Source of the DNA: Bacillota bacterium
Lineage (GTDB): Bacteria > Bacillota > Clostridia > Oscillospirales > Acutalibacteraceae
Length of the DNA stretch: 37,870 bases
Assembly: GCA_029780875.1 (NCBI GenBank)
Contig: JAKOXU010000093.1
Coordinates: 1 to 37,870 of the forward strand
Reading direction: 5' to 3'
Shown here: positions 16,492 to 25,121 of the stretch, in pieces
Position numbering within the stretch: position 1 is the first letter of the stretch
Layout of the letters: every line of letters starts with the position of its first letter
Notes under the pieces: generated by a model
What the model was told of the DNA's origin: nothing
Databases searched by the model: none
The model's input: only the letters and a program-made list of their open reading frames with translations
Made by a program: the position numbers and the translations under genes

Positions 16492-17133
16492 TTGGCAGGA
16501 GATTGGAAAAAGAAACTGGATAATTTCTGGTACTACTACAAGGGCTGGGTGATTTTCGGCATTTGCGCCGTGGTTTTTATCGCCGTCGCCATAGCCTATA
16601 ATATCGTGACCCATGAGGATTACGACTATAAAGTGCTGCTTGTGACCGATGAGTTTGTCCCCGACACTTTGGGTGCGACGGGCGTAAATGAGATTTACAG
16701 CCTGCGGCAGGCCCTTGAAAAGTACGGCACCGATTTAAACGGCGACGGGGAAGTAAATGTGGAAGTGCTCTTTATCTCGAGCAAGGATGGGGGCATGTAT
16801 AACCATACCGGCGCCACAATGGAGCTTATGACTACCATTAAGCTGGGGCAGGTAATGCTCTATATCTCCGATCAGGTGATGTATGAGGAAATTTTGAAAA
16901 CAAACGCGGCGGAGCCTATTGATACCCCGGCGGGGAAGGAAATGGGCTTTAACTGGAAGGACAGCCGGTTTAGGAAAAGCCCGGGGCTCGAGCGGTTCCC
17001 CGACGATATGTATTTTACCGTGCGGGTGATAAGCGAGAATATAAAGAATATCAAGGGCGTGGAGAAAAGGCAAAAGCAGGCAAAGGAGCTGCTCCACAAC
17101 ATTATGTTTGATATTGAGAAAATTCAGGATTAG
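16492..17133 (+). CDS. Hypothetical single-pass membrane protein
   Basis: 213 residues, not assigned to a family. The first 17 residues are basic and aromatic (GDWKKKLDNFWYYYKGW). A membrane helix at about 18-37 is followed by a soluble domain probably outside the cell. DLNGDGEVNV at 81-90 resembles a calcium-binding loop of the dockerin/EF-hand type (D-x-N-x-D-G). The C-terminus is Lys-rich. The start is TTG at 16492, preceded by AGGGGGG; no better start is seen. It sits 21 nt after lysS, probably in the same transcript. Confidence 0.7.
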   Translation: MAGDWKKKLDNFWYYYKGWVIFGICAVVFIAVAIAYNIVTHEDYDYKVLLVTDEFVPDTLGATGVNEIYSLRQALEKYGTDLNGDGEVNVEVLFISSKDGGMYNHTGATMELMTTIKLGQVMLYISDQVMYEEILKTNAAEPIDTPAGKEMGFNWKDSRFRKSPGLERFPDDMYFTVRVISENIKNIKGVEKRQKQAKELLHNIMFDIEKIQD

Positions 17134-17181
17134 AAAAGCAAATTAGTCTGCCGGGTCGCCGGCGTGAAGGGAGCATGTTGT

Positions 17182-18837
17182 ATGAGAAGCGATAATTTGA
17201 AGGTCGGGGCGGCCAGGGCTCCCCACAGGTCGCTGCTGAAGGCTTTGGGGATTACCGACAGCGAGATGAAAAGGCCCTTTATCGCTGTTGTAAATTCCGT
17301 TAACGACTATGTGCCCGGGCATACCCATTTGAGGGAAATCGGCGAGTGCGTCAAGGCGGGTATCAGAAACGCCGGGGGCGTGCCCTTTGAGTTTTCCACC
17401 ATCGGGGTGTGCGACGGGCTTTCCATGAACCATAAGGGCATGAAGTATTCCTTGGCCTCGAGGGAGCTTATCGCCGACAGCATTGAGGTGATGCTGACAG
17501 CCCACCCGCTGGATGCGGCGGTCTTTATCCCCAACTGCGACAAAATCGTGCCGGGAATGCTCATGGCTGCGGCAAGACTGAATTTGCCCTGCATATTTGT
17601 CAGCGGCGGGCCTATGAGCGCCGGCAGGTTCAGGGGCGGGCGGATCAGCCTTAACGATATGTTTGAGGCGGTAGGCGCCTGTGCCGCGGGTAAGCTTGAC
17701 GAGGATACCCTTTATGAGATGGAAAATTCCGCTTGTCCGACCTGCGGGTCTTGTTCCGGCATGTTTACCGCGAACTCCATGAACTGTTTGACGGAAGCGA
17801 TCGGACTTGCGCTGCCGGGGAACGGGACTATTTCCGCTGTGTCTTCCGCCAGAAGGCGGCTTGCCAAAGAGGCGGGGGAGCGGGTGGTGCAGCTCCTCGA
17901 GGAGAATATAAGGCCCAGTGATATTTTGACGGAGAAGGCCTTTGAAAATGCCCTGAGGTGCGATATGGCGCTGGGGTGCTCCACCAATACCGTTTTGCAC
18001 TTGACGGCTATCGCCCATGAGGCGGGGGTTGACCTTGACCTTGATTTGATTGACAAGATAAGCCATGAGACGCCCCAGCTTTGCAAGCTAAATCCCGCAA
18101 GCTATGTCTTTATCGAGGATTTGGACGAAGTGGGCGGGATCCAGTCGGTGATCCGGGAGCTTGACAAGGGCGGCCTTATTAACCGCGACTGCCTGACTGT
18201 GTCGGGCACCGTTTATGAGAGGTTCTCGAAGGCGCCTGAGGCTGACGGCGAGGTTATTAGGAAGATTGACAACCCCTTCAGCAAAGACGGCGGCATTGCC
18301 ATTTTGCGTGGGAACCTGTGCCCCCAGGGGGCTGTGGTCAAGAAGGGCGCCGTGGCGCCTTCCATGATGAAGCATCAGGGGCCGGCCCGGGTATTTGACT
18401 GCGAGGAGGACGCGTCGAAGGCGATACTCGGCGGCAAGATAGTGGCCGGTGACGTGGTGGTCATCAGGTACGAAGGGCCGAAAGGCGGGCCCGGTATGCG
18501 GGAAATGCTGGCGCCTACCTCTTCCCTTGCCGGGATGGGGCTGGACGATAAGGTGGCCCTCATAACCGACGGCAGGTTCTCGGGCGCTACCCGCGGTGCG
18601 GCTATCGGCCATGTGTCCCCAGAAGCGGCGGCCGGCGGGCTGATAGGGCTCGTTAAAGAAGGGGATATTATCTCCATTGATATAACCGCCCGAAAGCTGG
18701 AGCTTTTAGTGGATGAGGCCGAGATTGAGAAGAGGCGCGCCGAGTGGAAGCCCCCAGTTATGAATGTGACGGGGTATATGAAGCGGTACGCAAGGCTTGT
18801 GACTTCCGGGGCTACCGGCGCTGTGTTTGAGAAATAA
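17182..18837 (+). CDS. ilvD: Dihydroxy-acid dehydratase
   Basis: Dehydrates 2,3-dihydroxy acids to 2-keto acids, the shared third step of valine/isoleucine synthesis, using an Fe-S cluster and Mg2+. 551 residues. PNCDK with Cys119 and Lys121, and [11 protein letters not shown] with Cys191, are cluster or active-site motifs. At the first ligand position the sequence is VPGHTHL (44-50) and not C-N-x-H-L, the form of the oxygen-sensitive [4Fe-4S]-type enzymes such as E. coli IlvD. I start it at ATG 17182, with AAGGGA about 9 nt upstream; the frame is open to a GTG at 17164. No other ilv/leu gene is in the window. Confidence 0.96.
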   Translation: MRSDNLKVGAARAPHRSLLKALGITDSEMKRPFIAVVNSVNDYVPGHTHLREIGECVKAGIRNAGGVPFEFSTIGVCDGLSMNHKGMKYSLASRELIADSIEVMLTAHPLDAAVFIPNCDKIVPGMLMAAARLNLPCIFVSGGPMSAGRFRGGRISLNDMFEAVGACAAGKLDEDTLYEMENSACPTCGSCSGMFTANSMNCLTEAIGLALPGNGTISAVSSARRRLAKEAGERVVQLLEENIRPSDILTEKAFENALRCDMALGCSTNTVLHLTAIAHEAGVDLDLDLIDKISHETPQLCKLNPASYVFIEDLDEVGGIQSVIRELDKGGLINRDCLTVSGTVYERFSKAPEADGEVIRKIDNPFSKDGGIAILRGNLCPQGAVVKKGAVAPSMMKHQGPARVFDCEEDASKAILGGKIVAGDVVVIRYEGPKGGPGMREMLAPTSSLAGMGLDDKVALITDGRFSGATRGAAIGHVSPEAAAGGLIGLVKEGDIISIDITARKLELLVDEAEIEKRRAEWKPPVMNVTGYMKRYARLVTSGATGAVFEK

Positions 18838-18846
18838 GGATATATA

Positions 18847-18876
18847 AAGGCCGCGCTATAGGGCGCGGCCTTTTTT
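18847..18876 (+). terminator. Strong terminator after ilvD
   Basis: AAGGCCGCGC (18847-18856) pairs perfectly with GCGCGGCCTT (18863-18872) around a 6-nt loop and continues into T residues to 18876. Confidence 0.92.
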
Positions 18877-19002
18877 GTTGATGAGATAAATTTTTTTGTT
18901 TTGCTGCAACAAAATGGCAGGTTTGAGGCACTTAATTTATAGCTGAGAAAACTTATAGGTTTACGATAGTTTTTGCGAAAACAATTATAAGGAGTGGGAT
19001 TT

Positions 19003-19277
19003 ATGAAGACTTTGGCGGTACGGGTTTTGCTCTTTATGGCAGCGGTTTTGACGCTTTTTTGACTTCTGCCGGGTTTATCGTCTCGGCTGATACCGATGAC
19101 GCTTTGATGATCTATGACTTTGAATATGATGATGGGGATTTGGTTGTTTTTCCTCCTGATCCGGGAAATCAGGATTGGCGCCACAGGCAGCCCTTTGACA
19201 ACCGTATTAGCGCATTTCACCTCGATTTTAGGGATAATATCAGAGTCGAGGACGGAAAATTGGTACTGAAGTTTTAA
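19003..19277 (+). pseudogene. Small secreted protein broken by a frameshift in a T run
   Basis: AAGGAG (18990-18995) and an ATG at 19003 begin a clear signal peptide, MKTLAVRVLLFMAAVLTLF, which meets a TGA at 19060-19062. In the next frame, without a gap, the reading continues LTSAGFIVSADTDDAL and runs to a TAA at 19275-19277. The shift lies at six T (19055-19060). One more T would join both parts into a protein of about 91 residues with a complete signal peptide ending near IVSA-D, and an acidic mature part (IYDFEYDDGDL, then FHLDFRDNI). It has its own terminator. It may be a true mutation, phase variation or a sequencing error. The family is not recognised. Confidence 0.6.
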
Positions 19278-19299
19278 GATTAGGTGAAATAACATATAA

Positions 19300-19334
19300 G
19301 CTGCGAGGGTTATAACCTTCGCGGCTTTTGTTTT
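19300..19334 (+). terminator. Terminator after the broken secreted-protein gene
   Basis: GCTGCGAGGGTT (19300-19311) pairs with AACCTTCGCGGC (19314-19325, two G-U pairs), followed by TTTTGTTTT. Confidence 0.8.
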
Positions 19335-19542
19335 GTGGGGGATTGGGGGTGTGGAGGAGAGGGGAGCGGATTTGGGAATTGTTTTTTGCAGGGTGAGGGT
19401 TAAATAGGGGAGAGGGCTTGTTTGAGAGGGGATATACGGGGGAAAAGGTGACGGGTTGGGTGGTATTTGGGGATAGAGGGGTTAATAATGGGGGGAGGTG
19501 CGGGGTTGGAAGTTTTTCTCGTTTGCAGGAGTATTTATGAAT
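19335..19542. other. G-rich spacer between convergent units
   Basis: Strongly G-rich on the plus strand although the gene on its right is on the minus strand. No gene with credible support was seen. Confidence 0.5.
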
Positions 19543-19577
19543 GGGAAAAAGAAAAAAGGTGCCGGAAATGGCACCTT
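19543..19577 (-). terminator. Terminator of the rsmD-coaD operon
   Basis: AAGGTGCC (19556-19563) and GGCACCTT (19570-19577) form an 8-bp stem with a 6-nt loop. On the minus strand it is followed by TTTTC and TTTTT. Confidence 0.85.
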
Positions 19578-19607
19578 AAAGGGTGTTGATATTGGGATAT
19601 ATGACCT

Positions 19608-20075
19608 TTATTCCTGCTGTTGTTCCTTTTTGGGGGCGCGAAGGTTCTGGCGGGCTTTGCGCAGTTCCGTCAAATTGTTGGTCAGTGCCTCGTCGGTGCG
19701 GCGCATTATGTCTTCCACATAGTCGTTGGCGGCTTTGCGCATGTCCCTTGCCTTTGCCTGGGCGCTGCTTAAAATGTCGTTGGCTTTGGCTTGGGCTTGC
19801 TTTACTATTTCCTCTTGGGCTACCAGCAGCTTTGCGCGCTCTTCGGCGGTGCGGACAATTGACTCGGCTTCCCGGCGGGCGTTGTTGATGATTTCGGTGC
19901 GGTCAGACACGATGTTTTTTGCCTGTTTGATTTCCTGCGGGAGGTTGAGGCGAATATCGTCGATGATGTCCCGCAGCTTTTCGGCGTCGATAAAGCACCT
20001 GCCTCCCGATAGGGGCAGCCCCCACGCGTTATCAATCATCTCATCGATCATATCCAATAATTCGTCAACATTCAT
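19608..20075 (-). CDS. Hypothetical coiled-coil protein
   Basis: 155 residues, without a named domain I can defend. An acidic N-terminus (MNVDELLDMIDEMIDNAW) is followed from about residue 45 by a long charged helix with Ala-rich heptads (NNARREAESIVRTAEERAK and QAQAKANDILSSAQAKARD), similar to ATP-synthase b/DivIVA-type coiled coils. No signal peptide or membrane helix is present. GAAAGGGAG precedes the ATG. Its start overlaps the end of coaD by 11 bp. Proteins like this commonly follow coaD in Clostridia; the function is unknown to me. Confidence 0.8.
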   Translation of the reverse strand: MNVDELLDMIDEMIDNAWGLPLSGGRCFIDAEKLRDIIDDIRLNLPQEIKQAKNIVSDRTEIINNARREAESIVRTAEERAKLLVAQEEIVKQAQAKANDILSSAQAKARDMRKAANDYVEDIMRRTDEALTNNLTELRKARQNLRAPKKEQQQE

Positions 20076-20565
20076 TGCCCTTACTCCCTTTCAATAATCT
20101 GTTTTTTATATCCTCCAATATGCAGGAGGGGACAAAATGACTGATGTCACCGCCATAACTCGCTATTTGTTTTACTATGCTGGAGCTCAAATACAGGTTT
20201 TGTTCGCTGGTGGTCAGGAATATTGTTTCGGTGTCGGGGTTGAGCTTCTTGTTGGATAGGGCCATTTGAAATTCATACTCAAAGTCGGAAACGGCGCGAA
20301 GACCCTTGACTACGCAGCAGGCCTGCTTCTTTTTGCAGTAGTCGGCCAAAAGGCCCTCGTAACAGTCCACTTCCACATTGGGAATGTCGGCGGTGGCGCG
20401 CTTTATGAAGTCAAGGCGTTCCTCGATGGTAAAGCAGGGGTTTTTCCTCGGGTTTGGCAAAACTACCACGATTATTTTGTCGAAGAGCTTTGAGACCCGC
20501 TTTATTATGTCGATGTGGCCTAAAGTTATGGGATCAAAACTTCCCGGGCAGATGGCTGTTTTCAT
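20065..20565 (-). CDS. coaD: Pantetheine-phosphate adenylyltransferase
   Basis: Penultimate step of coenzyme A synthesis, transferring AMP from ATP to 4'-phosphopantetheine. 166 residues, standard length. PGSFDPITLGH (7-17) holds the T/HxGH nucleotidyltransferase motif with His17. LSSSIVKQIA near 126-135 corresponds to the ISSTxVR region. AAAGGAAATG gives the ribosome site. It lies 18 nt after rsmD, the usual pairing. Confidence 0.96.
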   Translation of the reverse strand: MKTAICPGSFDPITLGHIDIIKRVSKLFDKIIVVVLPNPRKNPCFTIEERLDFIKRATADIPNVEVDCYEGLLADYCKKKQACCVVKGLRAVSDFEYEFQMALSNKKLNPDTETIFLTTSEQNLYLSSSIVKQIASYGGDISHFVPSCILEDIKNRLLKGSKGNEC

Positions 20566-20583
20566 TTCCTTTATCCTTTCCAG

Positions 20584-21117
20584 TCAGTTACGGTATAGGG
20601 TGACCCGCACAGTCCCGTAACGGTAGGTGCGCAGGGTTTCAAAATTGCCCACAGACGGGGGCAGGACATCCTTATCGGAATGCTCGCATACAATGAGGCT
20701 CCCCGGGTTCATGCGGTCGGCTACGGCGTATAGGGCAGGAGGCAAAAGGTTTTTGTTGTAGGGGGGGTCCAAAAAGGCTATGTCAAACCTTTCCGAAGAG
20801 GTGCGAAGGTAGGCGTCATAGCTCATTTTGTATACCTTTGCCTTGGTATAAAAGCCTGTGTTGAGAAGGTTTTTCCTGACTGTTTCGATTGCCGTGGGGG
20901 AGTTGTCCACAAAAACGGCACCCTGCGCGCCGCGGCTCAAAGCCTCAATCCCCAACTGGCCCGTTCCCGCAAAAAGGTCAAGGACATTCTTGCCCTCGAT
21001 GTCAAACTGAATTATGGTAAATATGGCTTCCTTGACTCGGTCTGAAGTGGGGCGGATGTCTTGCCCCTTGACGGGTTCCAGCCTCCGCAGTTTGGCAGAG
21101 CCAGATATAACGCGCAT
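20584..21117 (-). CDS. rsmD: 16S rRNA (guanine(966)-N(2))-methyltransferase RsmD
   Basis: SAM-dependent methyltransferase of 177 residues acting on G966 of 16S rRNA in the small subunit. It begins MRVISGSAKLRRL as homologues do. The SAM loop DLFAGTGQLGIEAL is near 47-60 and the catalytic DPPY near 117-120. ATG at 21117 with GGAGG 8 nt upstream is preferred; the frame is open further to 21165, across the promoter. It is the first gene of the minus-strand operon. Confidence 0.95.
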   Translation of the reverse strand: MRVISGSAKLRRLEPVKGQDIRPTSDRVKEAIFTIIQFDIEGKNVLDLFAGTGQLGIEALSRGAQGAVFVDNSPTAIETVRKNLLNTGFYTKAKVYKMSYDAYLRTSSERFDIAFLDPPYNKNLLPPALYAVADRMNPGSLIVCEHSDKDVLPPSVGNFETLRTYRYGTVRVTLYRN

Positions 21118-21157
21118 GCTTTTTACCTCCAACCGATAGGGGAGAAATATTATATTT

Positions 21158-21186
21158 ATTATCACAAATTATACAACTTATGTCAA
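21158..21186 (-). promoter_or_regulatory. Promoter of the rsmD-coaD operon
   Basis: On the minus strand, a perfect TTGACA (complement of 21181-21186), 17 bp, GATAAT (complement of 21158-21163) with TGT directly before it. Confidence 0.8.
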
Positions 21187-21229
21187 CCGTTTTTTAACAA
21201 GGGAAAGGGGTTGGAAAATAAAAATCTTG

Positions 21230-21258
21230 TTGACTTTTGAAGGGGCGTGTAATATAAT
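21230..21258 (+). promoter_or_regulatory. Promoter of the ylxM-ffh-rpsP-khpA-rimM-trmD operon
   Basis: TTGACT (21230-21235), 17-bp spacer, perfect TATAAT (21253-21258). It is divergent from the rsmD promoter, with about 45 bp between the two -35 boxes. Confidence 0.85.
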
Positions 21259-21260
21259 CA

Positions 21261-21283
21261 GTGTAAAGGTTTGAACTTTACAC
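21261..21283 (+). promoter_or_regulatory. Inverted repeat at the start of the SRP operon transcript
   Basis: GTGTAAAG (21261-21268) and CTTTACAC (21276-21283) are perfect inverted copies around 7 nt, beginning 3 bp after the -10 box and covering the predicted start site. A second, weaker hairpin GAGGC/GCCTC follows (21296-21300/21311-21315). It could be an operator or a 5' stabilising hairpin. Confidence 0.4.
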
Positions 21284-21355
21284 TCCTTGTCTTGGGAGGC
21301 GGTATATGCTGCCTCGACGGCCTTGACGATTGTTGTTCGGAGAGGGAGGGTTTGT

Positions 21356-21718
21356 ATGGATAAGAATTATGAGATTTCTTTGCTTTTGGATTTTTATGGG
21401 GATATGCTGACGGAAAAGCAGCAGAGCATGCTCAACGATTACTACAACAACGATTTGTCCCTCTCGGAAATTGCCGAAAACGAAGGTATTACAAGGCAGG
21501 GCGTGAGAGATGCCATTCAGCGGGCTCAGGCGCAGCTCGTTGAAATGGAGGAAAAGTTAAGGCTGGTTCAGAAATTTAAGGATATGCGCCGGGATTTGGA
21601 AGAGATTTATAACTGCGCCAAGGACATTGACGCCTTTAACGACAGGTATGGGTATTCCCGGGAGATAAATGACCGGGCGAAGAAGATTATAGCTATAGTC
21701 AGGAAGCTGTTCGAGTAA
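21356..21718 (+). CDS. ylxM: YlxM-family helix-turn-helix protein
   Basis: 120 residues with a sigma-70 region 4-like helix-turn-helix (about 16-60: LTEKQQSMLNDYYNNDLSL, then SEIAENEGITRQGV), followed by a helical tail. YlxM proteins are encoded with ffh in Firmicutes and are linked to the signal recognition particle; their exact role is uncertain. I start it at ATG 21356, after AGAGGGAGGG; the frame is open to 21287 within the leader. It lies 16 nt before ffh. Confidence 0.9.
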   Translation: MDKNYEISLLLDFYGDMLTEKQQSMLNDYYNNDLSLSEIAENEGITRQGVRDAIQRAQAQLVEMEEKLRLVQKFKDMRRDLEEIYNCAKDIDAFNDRYGYSREINDRAKKIIAIVRKLFE

Positions 21719-21734
21719 CCGAGGATGTGATTTT

Positions 21735-23063
21735 GTGGCCTTTGAAGGTCTTGCAGATAAATTGTCCGCCGCCTTTAAAAAGCTGCGTTCAAAGGGGAAA
21801 CTGTCGGAAAGCGATGTAAAATCCGCCATGAGGGAAGTGCGCCTTGCCCTTTTGGAAGCCGATGTTAACTTTAAGGTGGCAAAGGAATTTGTAAACAAGG
21901 TGACCGAGCGGGCTGTGGGTGCCGAGGTTATGGAGAGTCTGACGCCGGCCCAGCAGGTCGTGAAAATAGTAAATGAGGAACTGTGCGCCCTCATGGGAGG
22001 GGAAAAGGCAAGGGTGAATTTTGCCTCGAAGCCTCCTACCGTGATTTTGATGTGCGGGCTGCAGGGCTCGGGCAAGACTACCCACGCGGGGAAGCTGGCC
22101 CTGATGTTTAAAAAGGAGGGGCACAGGCCCCTGCTTGTGGCCTGCGATATATACAGGCCCGCCGCTATTGACCAGCTCAAGGTGGTGGGGACAAAGGCGG
22201 GGGTGCCCGTTTTTGAGATGGGGACCGAAAATCCCGTCAAGATAGCAAAGGCGGCGGTAAGGCATGCCAAGGATTACGGCAACGACATTGTGATTATCGA
22301 TACCGCCGGCAGGCTCCATATCGATGAGGAATTGATGAAGGAGCTTGAGGATATAAAGAAAGAGGTTGAGCCCCACGAGATCCTACTTGTGGTGGACTCC
22401 ATGACGGGGCAGGATGCCGTCAATGTGGCTGAGGCCTTCAATGAGGCTTTGGGGATTGACGGAGTGGTGCTGACAAAGCTGGACGGCGATACCCGCGGCG
22501 GTGCCGCCCTTTCCGTCAAGGCGGTGACGGGCAAACCCATAAAATTTGCCGGTACCGGCGAAAAGCTGGAGGATTTGGAGCTTTTTCACCCTGAAAGGAT
22601 GGCTTCCCGAATCCTTGGCATGGGGGATGTCCTAACCCTTATTGAAAAGGCGGAAAGGGAGCTTGACGAGAAAAAGGCTATGGAGCTCGTCAAGAAGATT
22701 GAAAAAAATAAGTTTGATTTCAACGACCTGCTGGAGCAGATGGAACAGGTCAGGAAAATGGGCCCCCTTAAAAATGTCTTATCTATGTTGCCGGGGATGG
22801 ACAAGAAAATCCGGGATGTGGATGTGGACGACAGGCAGATTGACAGAATGGTTGCCATTATCAAATCCATGACAAAAAAGGAAAGGGAGAAGCCCGATCT
22901 TATAAACCCGTCCAGAAAGAGGCGGATTGCTGCCGGCAGCGGCACTAAAGTGGAGGATGTCAACAGGCTGCTGAAGCAATTCGAGCAGATGCAAAAACTG
23001 ATGAAGCAGATGAAGGGCATGGCAGGCAAAAGAGGGCCCCGGATTCCCGGGTTTCCCTTTTAG
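21735..23063 (+). CDS. ffh: Signal recognition particle protein Ffh
   Basis: SRP54 GTPase of 442 residues that binds signal peptides and SRP RNA and targets ribosomes to the membrane. The N domain is 1-95. The G domain has GLQGSGKTT (108-116), DTAGRL, and TKLDGDTRGGAAL. The M domain (about 295-442) is Met-rich, with the RNA-binding helix region MGPLKNVLSMLPGM. GTG start at 21735. Neither ftsY nor the SRP RNA gene was found in the window. Confidence 0.97.
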   Translation: MAFEGLADKLSAAFKKLRSKGKLSESDVKSAMREVRLALLEADVNFKVAKEFVNKVTERAVGAEVMESLTPAQQVVKIVNEELCALMGGEKARVNFASKPPTVILMCGLQGSGKTTHAGKLALMFKKEGHRPLLVACDIYRPAAIDQLKVVGTKAGVPVFEMGTENPVKIAKAAVRHAKDYGNDIVIIDTAGRLHIDEELMKELEDIKKEVEPHEILLVVDSMTGQDAVNVAEAFNEALGIDGVVLTKLDGDTRGGAALSVKAVTGKPIKFAGTGEKLEDLELFHPERMASRILGMGDVLTLIEKAERELDEKKAMELVKKIEKNKFDFNDLLEQMEQVRKMGPLKNVLSMLPGMDKKIRDVDVDDRQIDRMVAIIKSMTKKEREKPDLINPSRKRRIAAGSGTKVEDVNRLLKQFEQMQKLMKQMKGMAGKRGPRIPGFPF

Positions 23064-23113
23064 ATAATAAACCTTGTTTTGACAGCAAGGGCTGAAATGT
23101 GGAGGTGAAAAAG

Positions 23114-23356
23114 ATGGCTGTTAAAATCAGGCTGCGCAGAATGGGCGCAAAAAAGGTTCCCATTTACCGCGTCGTTGTAGCCGATTCCCGTTATGCCAGA
23201 GATGGCCGCTTTATTGAGGAGATAGGATTTTATAATCCCCTGGAAGAGCCCTCTGTCTTTAAGATAGATGCGGAAAAGGCTAAAAAATGGATGGCTAACG
23301 GTGCTCAACCCACCGAGACGGTCAGAAAATTGATGAAGAAATTCGGCATTGAATAA
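23114..23356 (+). CDS. rpsP: 30S ribosomal protein S16
   Basis: 80 residues, beginning [19 protein letters not shown] as in bS16 of many bacteria. GGAGGTG (23101-23107) is 6 nt before the ATG. It follows ffh by 50 nt and precedes khpA by 15 nt in the expected order. Confidence 0.97.
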   Translation: MAVKIRLRRMGAKKVPIYRVVVADSRYARDGRFIEEIGFYNPLEEPSVFKIDAEKAKKWMANGAQPTETVRKLMKKFGIE

Positions 23357-23371
23357 CAGGAGGTATCAACA

Positions 23372-23605
23372 ATGAAAGAACTTATCGAGAACATTGCTAA
23401 GGGCCTTGTGGAGTCCCCTGACGAAGTCGTGGTAACCGCAGATGGGCCCAACGAGGACAATGTCACGGTTTATCACCTTCATGTGGCAGAAGCCGACATG
23501 GGACGGGTAATCGGCAAGCAGGGTCGCATTGCAAAGGCCATCAGGACTGTAATCCGAGCCGCCGCGAACCGCAAGTCTCAAAAAGTTATGTTGGAAATTG
23601 ACTAA
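23372..23605 (+). CDS. khpA: KH-domain RNA-binding protein KhpA
   Basis: 77-residue single KH-domain protein (YlqC/KhpA), an RNA-binding partner of KhpB in Firmicutes. The GxxG loop, GKQG, is at about 48-51 in RVIGKQGRIAKAIRT. Gene order rpsP-khpA-rimM is typical. AGGAGG is 9 nt before the ATG. Confidence 0.95.
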   Translation: MKELIENIAKGLVESPDEVVVTADGPNEDNVTVYHLHVAEADMGRVIGKQGRIAKAIRTVIRAAANRKSQKVMLEID

Positions 23606-23615
23606 TTGGTGAGGG

Positions 23616-23640
23616 AAGGGAGAGTGTTGAGCTTTCCCTT
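23616..23640 (+). terminator. Weak hairpin between khpA and rimM
   Basis: AAGGGAGAG (23616-23624) pairs with CTTTCCCTT (23632-23640, one G-U), followed by TCGTTTTG. The stem is strong but the T run is broken, so it may only reduce transcription into rimM-trmD or mark an RNA processing point. Confidence 0.35.
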
Positions 23641-23659
23641 TCGTTTTGCGTGAGGGATT

Positions 23660-24178
23660 ATGGGTAAGAGGTTTTTGGAAGCTGGGAAAATTGTGGGCAC
23701 TCACGGGCTGAAGGGCGAGGTGAGGGCTCAGTCTTGGTGCGACTCCAATGAGGTGCTGGCCGGCTTTGGCTCCCTTTACCTTGACGGGGAGGGCAGGCAA
23801 AAGCTGAAGGTCGTTTCCGCTCGGGTGCACAAGAATTCGGTTATATTTAAGTTTTCGGGCATTGACTATATCGATGAGGCGGAAAAGCTAAAGGGCAGGG
23901 TTTTGTTTATCGACAGAAAGGATTTGGCGCTGCCCGAGGGCACCTACTTTATTCAGGATTTAATCGGCCTTGAGGTGTTGGACGCCGATACCGGCAAAGT
24001 GTACGGGACACTGGCGGATGTGAGCCCTACCGGGGCCAACGATGTCTATCATGTAAAAGGCGGGGACGGGCGGGTGTATTTGCTGCCCGCCGTCAGGGAA
24101 ATGGTAGTGTCGGTGGAGATTGATGCCGGCTGCATGAAAGTAAGGCCCGTAAAGGGGATTTTTGAGGATGAAGATTGA
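23660..24178 (+). CDS. rimM: Ribosome maturation factor RimM
   Basis: 172 residues, binds S19 and assists 30S head maturation. The N-terminal domain starts [19 protein letters not shown], the family signature. The C-terminal PRC-barrel begins near DLIGLEVLD. It overlaps trmD by 11 bp, which suggests coupled translation. Confidence 0.95.
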   Translation: MGKRFLEAGKIVGTHGLKGEVRAQSWCDSNEVLAGFGSLYLDGEGRQKLKVVSARVHKNSVIFKFSGIDYIDEAEKLKGRVLFIDRKDLALPEGTYFIQDLIGLEVLDADTGKVYGTLADVSPTGANDVYHVKGGDGRVYLLPAVREMVVSVEIDAGCMKVRPVKGIFEDED

Positions 24179-24869
24179 TATTTTGACCCTTTTCCCCGAT
24201 ATGTGCTATGCCGTTTTAAACGAAAGCATTATCGGCAGGGCAAAGAAAAAGGGCGCAATTGACTTTGAATGCCACAATATTCGGGATTATTCCCTTGACA
24301 GGTTAAGGCGGGTGGACGACGCCCCTTACGGAGGCGGGCGGGGCATGATTCTGCAGGCCCAGCCCATTTTCGACTGCTTTGAGGCGGTGTGTAATAAGAA
24401 CGGGGTGCGGCCCCACCTTATTTACATGACGCCTCAAGGGAAGGTGCTGACCCAAAAACGGGCGCTGGAGCTGTCCAAAATGAGCCATATCGCCATACTT
24501 TGCGGGCACTATGAGGGCGTGGACGAAAGGGTAATCGAGGAGATTGTGGACGAGGAAATCTCTATCGGCGACTATGTGCTGACGGGCGGGGAGCTGCCCG
24601 CCCTTGTGCTGGCCGACGCAGTGGCGCGGCTGGTGCCGGGAGTGCTGTCCGACAGCGAGTGTTTTGAGCAGGAAAGCCATTTTGAAGAGCTGCTGGAACA
24701 TCCCCAATATACCCGCCCTGCCGTGTGGAGGGGGCGGGAGGTGCCGGAAGTGCTGCTCTCGGGGCATCACGCCAAAATTGAGGAGTGGAGAAGGCAGCAG
24801 GCTTTGGAGAGGACTAAAATAAGGCGGCCCGACCTATATGAAAGGCATGTGAAAGGGGAAAAGGAGTAA
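24168..24869 (+). CDS. trmD: tRNA (guanine(37)-N(1))-methyltransferase TrmD
   Basis: SPOUT methyltransferase of 233 residues that makes m1G37 in tRNA and prevents frameshifting. It starts [12 protein letters not shown]. The SAM-binding trefoil knot includes [13 protein letters not shown] and [17 protein letters not shown]. The ATG at 24168 lies inside rimM. rplS, which follows trmD in many bacteria, is absent; an A/T-rich spacer and HPr follow. Confidence 0.97.
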   Translation: MKIDILTLFPDMCYAVLNESIIGRAKKKGAIDFECHNIRDYSLDRLRRVDDAPYGGGRGMILQAQPIFDCFEAVCNKNGVRPHLIYMTPQGKVLTQKRALELSKMSHIAILCGHYEGVDERVIEEIVDEEISIGDYVLTGGELPALVLADAVARLVPGVLSDSECFEQESHFEELLEHPQYTRPAVWRGREVPEVLLSGHHAKIEEWRRQQALERTKIRRPDLYERHVKGEKE

Positions 24870-25072
24870 AAATTGTTGAAAATTTACAAAAATTTCCGGC
24901 AGGATGTTTAGGGCTTTGATAGGATTGCGGAATATGCGCCGTTATTATGCCAGATAAAATAAAATTTTTATCAAAAACTGGTTATTTTCACTAAAATTTG
25001 CGTGATTTTTTTCGATTTCATAGTTTAGCAGGACGAATTATGTAAATCGCCCTCTAAAATGGGTGAAAATAG
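24870..25072. other. A/T-rich spacer after trmD
   Basis: No gene seen. A small hairpin GATAAAA/TTTTATC (24953-24959/24966-24972), enclosed by CCAG and CTGG further out, is the only visible structure. No clear terminator for the SRP operon was found. Confidence 0.4.
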
Positions 25073-25101
25073 TTGACCTTTTTGGTGAATGTGTTTATAA
25101 T
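25073..25101 (+). promoter_or_regulatory. Promoter of the HPr gene
   Basis: TTGACC (25073-25078), 17-bp spacer, perfect TATAAT (25096-25101). Leader of about 65 nt. Confidence 0.85.
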
Positions 25102-25121
25102 TAGGTGTGGTGTTTTGTAGC

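Noticed and set aside
18999-19062. Programmed frameshifting at the T6 run
   Set aside because: A +1-type change would be needed without a visible slippery heptamer, stimulatory stem or internal ribosome site. Mutation, slippage or sequencing error is simpler.
19498-19722. Plus-strand frame of 74 codons opposite the coiled-coil gene
   Set aside because: It crosses a minus-strand terminator and lies opposite a well-supported gene.
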